Assembly (NCBI GenBank): GCA_035626815.1
Contig: DASPMY010000026.1
Location: 22,710-86,709 of the forward strand
Length of the DNA stretch: 64,000 bases
Reading direction: 5' to 3'
DNA from: Croceibacterium_A sp035626815
GTDB taxonomy: Bacteria; Pseudomonadota; Alphaproteobacteria; Sphingomonadales; Sphingomonadaceae
A program made the position numbers and the translations under genes. The notes below the pieces were generated by a model. It searched no databases, had not been told where the DNA came from, and was given only the letters and a program-made list of their open reading frames with translations. Positions 58,755 to 64,000 of this stretch are shown piece by piece (position 1 is the stretch's first letter; each line of letters opens with the position of its first letter).

Positions 58755-59228
58755 ATGCAGCGCAAACTGGTCGAGCGGGAGTTGACGCCGGAGGGTCCGC
58801 GCCGGCGCCACGGCGTGGCGGGCAGGCGCCGCACCGTCACCGTCAACGTCGCCGAATCGCCGCTCGGGTGGCTCCACGCGCACGGCCACCTCGACGATCG
58901 CCTGTTCGACGCCGGCGAACGCCTGCGCGGCGACTACGAGCGCGCCCAGCTGGCCCCGGGGGTGACGATGCGCTGGGAGCCGGTGCGCATCCGCGGCACC
59001 GCCGGCCACGCCCGCTCGCCGACCGAGCGGCAGCTAGCCGCCCGCCAGCGGTTCGACGGCGCCATCGCCGCCGCCGGCAAGGGGCTCGACGACATCCTGT
59101 GGCGCGTGGTCTGCGCCTGCGAGACGCTCCAGGCGGCCGAGAAGTCGCTTGAATGGCCGGCGCGCAGCGGCAAGCTGGTCCTCAGGCTGGCGCTCGAGCG
59201 GGTGGCCGATTTCTATCGCATCGGGTGA
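58755..59228 (+). CDS. DUF6456 domain-containing protein
   Basis: The 157-residue protein has a basic N-terminus (LVERELTPEGPRRRHGVAGR) and the DUF6456 core ESPLGWLHAHGHLDDRLFDA, AGERLRGDYERAQLAPG, and DILWRVVCACETLQAAEKSL near the C-terminus. DUF6456 proteins are small, probably DNA-associated or helix-turn-helix-like, and common in alphaproteobacteria; function unknown. ATG 58755 is divergent from the XRE regulator, so regulation by that protein is likely. A longer upstream frame was rejected because it runs through the regulator gene. Confidence 0.82.
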   Translation: MQRKLVERELTPEGPRRRHGVAGRRRTVTVNVAESPLGWLHAHGHLDDRLFDAGERLRGDYERAQLAPGVTMRWEPVRIRGTAGHARSPTERQLAARQRFDGAIAAAGKGLDDILWRVVCACETLQAAEKSLEWPARSGKLVLRLALERVADFYRIG

Positions 59229-59304
59229 ACGCGAGTTTGTTCCTCAGGACTGTGTCAGAGTTGTCAGGGGTGCGTAAACTTCGCGAGGAACGACAGGGCT
59301 CCCA

Positions 59305-59450
59305 GAAACCACCTCGTCATGCTGAACGCGTTTCAGCATCCGTCGTGCCGCCCTTCCGGAGCATGCCAGCTGGCACCATCTGTCGGCAGGGCCGCTCGCG
59401 AGTCAGAGCCCCGCGTAGGCGGAGAGAACCCTGAAACAAGTTCAGCGTGG
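59305..59450. repeat. REP-like element between DUF6456 and uup genes
   Basis: The 261 bases between 59228 and 59490 hold no gene but contain the hairpin ATGCTGAACGCGTTTCAGCAT (about 59318-59338 region) and the related CCCTGAAACAAGTTCAGCG near 59430. Phrases like TCATGCTGAA and TTTCAGCATCC are typical of dispersed sphingomonad REPs. The element may end transcription of both convergent genes. Confidence 0.7.
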
Positions 59451-59489
59451 CGGAGAAAGGGATGGGGTGTAATGTGCCGGGGCCGCTGC

Positions 59490-61406
<1,917 letters not shown>

Positions 61407-61527
61407 AGGGCGCGGCGCTTAGGCGAGCGGCGGGCGCGCGGCAAGCAGGCCACACCCGCGCCTGAACGCGGCCCCGCGGCCACATTCACTCCTTGTTCAA
61501 TGGCTTGGACCTAGGCACACCGGCGTC

Positions 61528-61842
61528 ATGCGCAAGCTGCTCACCTCGATCGTGCTCGCCGCCGTCGTCGCCGGCGGCCTGACCGCGCCCGTATCGGCCC
61601 AGCGCGGCCGCGGCCAGCGTGAGGACCAGGCGAGCGCGCGCGAGGAGATGCAGGCCGGCCGCAACATGCCCTCGCGCGAGATCGAGCGGCGCATCGTCCC
61701 GCAGATGAAGGGCAACGACTACCTCGGGCTCGAGTATGATCCGGTGGCCAGCGCCTATCGCCTGAAGTTCATCAAGCAGGGCCAGGTCACCTGGGTCGAC
61801 GTCGACGCCCGCACCGGGCGCGTGCTGCGCATCTCCCGGTAG
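61528..61842 (+). CDS. Exported PepSY-like small protein
   Basis: The 104-residue protein has a signal peptide (MRKLLTSIVLAAVVAGGLTA, ending VSAQ), a charged Arg/Gln stretch, and a C-terminal PepSY-like unit (EIERRIVPQMKGNDYLGLEY, AYRLKFIKQGQVTWVDVD, GRVLRISR). PepSY domains often inhibit peptidases or sense envelope conditions. It sits directly before a response regulator and sensor kinase, so a role as periplasmic input of that two-component system is plausible by analogy; not shown. The gap to the regulator is 79 bases, with TTGACG at 61864 as a possible -35. Confidence 0.75.
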   Translation: MRKLLTSIVLAAVVAGGLTAPVSAQRGRGQREDQASAREEMQAGRNMPSREIERRIVPQMKGNDYLGLEYDPVASAYRLKFIKQGQVTWVDVDARTGRVLRISR

Positions 61843-61921
61843 GCCCCGGAAACGGCGCCCCCGTTGACGCGTTTCATGCAAAAGCCCACATCGTGGGCCG
61901 CGTGAACGCAGGGGATCCCAG

Positions 61922-62602
61922 ATGCGAATCCTGATCGTCGAGGACGAGCCGACCCTCGGCCAGCAGCTCAAGTCGACGCTCGAGCAGACCGGCTATGCGG
62001 TCGACCTGTCGACCGACGGCGAGGACGGCCACTTCCTCGGCTCGACCGAGCAGTACGACGCGGCGATCCTCGACCTCGGCCTGCCCGAGATCGACGGGCT
62101 CACCGTGCTCGGCATGTGGCGCAAGGAAGGACGCAACTTCCCGGTGCTGGTGCTGACCGCGCGCGACAGCTGGTCGGACAAGGTCGCCGGGCTCGACGCC
62201 GGCGCCGACGACTACCTCGCCAAGCCGTTCCAGACCGAGGAGCTGATCGCCCGCCTGCGCGCGCTGATCCGCCGCGCCTCGGGCAACGCCAGCTCGGAGC
62301 TGACCGCCGGCGACGTGCGGCTCGACACCCGCTCGGGCCGCGTCACGCTCGCCGGCGAGCCGGTCAAGCTGACCGCGCAGGAATACAAGCTGCTCTCCTA
62401 CCTGATGCACCACAAGGGCAAGGTGGTCAGCCGCACCGAGCTGATCGAGCATATCTACGACCAGGATTTCGACCGCGATTCGAATACCATCGAGGTGTTC
62501 GTCACGCGTATCCGCAAGAAGCTCGGTGCCAACGTGATCACCACCATCCGTGGACTGGGTTACAGCCTCGACGACCCCGACGAGCCCGGCCGCGGCGAGT
62601 GA
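61922..62602 (+). CDS. OmpR/PhoP-family response regulator
   Basis: The 226-residue regulator has a receiver (MRILIVEDEPTLGQQLKSTL, phospho-acceptor Asp51 in AAILDLGLPEIDG, Lys101 in YLAKPFQTEELIARLRAL) and a C-terminal OmpR-type winged helix (VKLTAQEYKLLSYLMHHKGK, LIEHIYDQDFDRDSNTIEVF, IRKKLGANVITTIRGLGYSL). It resembles PhoP/FeuP-type regulators. It forms an operon with the downstream sensor kinase and probably with the PepSY-like gene as neighbour. The target genes and the signal are unknown. Confidence 0.93.
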   Translation: MRILIVEDEPTLGQQLKSTLEQTGYAVDLSTDGEDGHFLGSTEQYDAAILDLGLPEIDGLTVLGMWRKEGRNFPVLVLTARDSWSDKVAGLDAGADDYLAKPFQTEELIARLRALIRRASGNASSELTAGDVRLDTRSGRVTLAGEPVKLTAQEYKLLSYLMHHKGKVVSRTELIEHIYDQDFDRDSNTIEVFVTRIRKKLGANVITTIRGLGYSLDDPDEPGRGE

Positions 62603-62705
62603 GCCTCCGGCCGTAGAGGCGTCCGCCGCGGACGCGTCCGCGAGCGAGGAGGCGAGCGCCGCCGGGGCCGCGCCGCCGCCGCACACCGGCAGCCTCGCGC
62701 GGCGC

Positions 62706-64000
62706 ATGATCCTCATCGCCGCGGGGTGGATCTTCATCCTCCTGCTGGTCGGTGGGGTGGCGCTCGACCGCACGCTCACCGGCCTCGTCAAGCGCCAGTT
62801 CGACGAGCAGCTCAACTACGTGCTGACGGCGATGATCGCCTCGGCCGAGATCGACCCGCTCGGCGACGTCCAGTTCAATCGCCCGCTCGGCGACCAGCGC
62901 TTCCTCGAGCCCAACAGCGGCCTCTACTGGCAGATCAGCGGCCCGGGCCACGACCCGTGGCCGTCGCGCTCGCTGTGGGACCGGACGCTGCGGCTCGACG
63001 GGCAGAAGGCGTGGACCGAGCCGCGGTACTATAATTCCTACCAGTTCGCCGACGAGCCGCTGCGGGTGGTCGAACGCACCATCCGACTGCCCGGCAGCGA
63101 CACCGAGTGGCAGTTCGCGGTCGCCGAGGCCCGCTCCGGGCTCGACGAGCAGATCGCCGCGATCCGCTCGATCCTCGCGTGGAGCTTCGCCATCCTCGGC
63201 ATCGGCCTGTTCGTCATGGCGATGTTGCAGACGTGGTACGGCCTCGGCCCGCTGCGCCGCATCCGCAAGGCGATCGCGCGCATCCGCACCGCCGGCACCA
63301 ACCGGGTGACCGATCCGCTGCCTCAGGAAGTGCAGCCGATGGTCGAGGAGCTCAACGCGCTGCTGGCCCACTCCGAGACGCAGGCCGAGGAGGCGCGGCG
63401 GCACGCCGGCAACCTGGCGCACGCGCTCAAGACCCCGCTGACGGTGCTGACCAATGCCGCCAGCGCGCATTCTCCCGATCTCGGCGAGACGGTGCTGCGC
63501 GAGGCGGCGACGATGCGGCGCCAGGTCGACCACCATCTCGCCAGGGCCCGCGCCGTCGGCCGGCGGGCGACAGGCCACGCCCGCACCGACGTGTTCGAGG
63601 CGGCCGAAGGGGTCGAGCGGGCGGTCGCCCGGCTCTACCCGCAAGTGCGCTTCGACACCGCTGGCGCGGCGGCGCTGGTGGCGATGGAGCGGCAGGACCT
63701 CGACGAGATCCTCGGCAACGTAATCGAGAACGCCGCCAAGTACGGCGGCGGCAGCGTGTTCGTGACCATCGATCCCGACCCCGCGGCGGAGCTGTGCACC
63801 GTCTGGGTCGAGGACGACGGGAGGGGCATCTCGGAGGCCGACCGCGACAAGCTGTTCAGCCGCGGCGCGCGGCTCGACACCGAGAAGCCGGGCACCGGCC
63901 TCGGCCTCGCCATCGTGCGCGACGTGCTCGAGATCTACGGCGGCGAGGTCGCGCTCGGCGAGAGCGAGGACCTCGGCGGGCTGCTGGTCATGCTGCGCCT
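62706..64000 (+). CDS. Sensor histidine kinase (C-terminus cut by right edge)
   Basis: At least 431 residues are present. There is an N-terminal membrane helix (MILIAAGWIFILLLVGGVAL), a periplasmic sensor region, and a second helix near residue 160 (SILAWSFAILGIGLFVMAML). A HAMP-like linker is followed by HisKA with the phospho-His in NLAHALKTPLTVL. The catalytic domain has IENAAKYGGG (N box), EDDGRGISEADR and GTGLGLAIVRDVLEI. It is the partner of the preceding response regulator, in the PhoQ-like class. The start is uncertain: the in-frame region 62601-62705 is open and reads as conserved-looking PPPHTGSLARR, yet has no standard start codon. Confidence 0.88.
   Translation, partial: MILIAAGWIFILLLVGGVALDRTLTGLVKRQFDEQLNYVLTAMIASAEIDPLGDVQFNRPLGDQRFLEPNSGLYWQISGPGHDPWPSRSLWDRTLRLDGQKAWTEPRYYNSYQFADEPLRVVERTIRLPGSDTEWQFAVAEARSGLDEQIAAIRSILAWSFAILGIGLFVMAMLQTWYGLGPLRRIRKAIARIRTAGTNRVTDPLPQEVQPMVEELNALLAHSETQAEEARRHAGNLAHALKTPLTVLTNAASAHSPDLGETVLREAATMRRQVDHHLARARAVGRRATGHARTDVFEAAEGVERAVARLYPQVRFDTAGAAALVAMERQDLDEILGNVIENAAKYGGGSVFVTIDPDPAAELCTVWVEDDGRGISEADRDKLFSRGARLDTEKPGTGLGLAIVRDVLEIYGGEVALGESEDLGGLLVMLR

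Overview
The window is a GC-rich stretch (by eye close to 70% G+C) of an ordinary bacterial chromosome. Gene content points to an alphaproteobacterium, most likely of the order Sphingomonadales. The evidence is the CckA and CpdR cell-cycle phosphorelay proteins, a class I lysyl-tRNA synthetase, alphaproteobacterial GTTC-N7-GTTC LexA boxes, EcfG-type general-stress promoters, TonB-dependent receptors, DUF4139, DUF6152 and DUF6456 proteins, and palindromic REP-like repeats of sphingomonad style. The order-level placement is inference; no rRNA gene is present.

Layout. 1-4.1 kb: a partial secreted S9-type peptidase, smpB, a DUF2062 membrane protein and the hybrid kinase gene cckA. 4.1-8.1 kb: an unknown exported protein and two paralogous DUF4139 secreted proteins, the second with a REP doublet at its 5' end. 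8.1-12.2 kb: an iron module with a PKHD dioxygenase and a catecholate-type TonB receptor on the minus strand, divergent from a PepSY membrane protein across Fur-like boxes. 12.3-18.1 kb: recA behind a LexA box, a PEGA-like lipoprotein, a methyltransferase and alaS. 18.1-22.7 kb: a small stress-type protein, a CPA2 antiporter, an FAD oxidoreductase and icd. 22.7-25.6 kb: a type III polyketide synthase, methyltransferase and FAD-oxidoreductase operon. 25.8-30 kb: tRNA-Val, cpdR, an N-formylglutamate amidohydrolase, a SapC-like protein and an FAD-linked 2-hydroxyacid dehydrogenase. 30-37.9 kb: a DEAD-box helicase, a second small stress-type protein, a UvrD-type helicase behind a LexA box, an exported protein behind a consensus EcfG promoter, lysK and a prolyl-4-hydroxylase-like enzyme. 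38-49 kb: an RcnB-like repeat protein, ettA, a Cys-rich membrane protein, tRNA-Pro and tRNA-Ile2, a polysaccharide deacetylase with a degenerate histidine kinase, an Lrp regulator, DUF6152 and a partner, and a large TonB receptor. 49-53.8 kb: accC, accB and aroQ, a lower-GC two-gene cassette that looks like a toxin-antitoxin or ADP-ribosyltransferase-fold pair, a lone holin-like gene, a fumarylacetoacetase-family enzyme and tRNA-Pro(GGG). 54-58.7 kb: yajC-secD-secF, a glycosyltransferase and an XRE regulator. 58.7-64 kb: a DUF6456 protein, a Uup-type ABC-F gene carrying two REP insertions, a PepSY-like protein and a two-component system cut by the right edge.

How it fits together. Most genes are housekeeping: trans-translation, SOS, tRNA charging, protein export, fatty-acid initiation. 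Regulation is readable at several points: LexA (recA, uvrD), Fur (iron module), EcfG (three genes) and a probable self-regulating XRE repressor. The most unusual items are the low-GC two-gene cassette overlapping aroQ, the REP elements that sit in frame inside coding sequence, the pair of small proteins with matching EcfG-type promoters, and the type III PKS operon.
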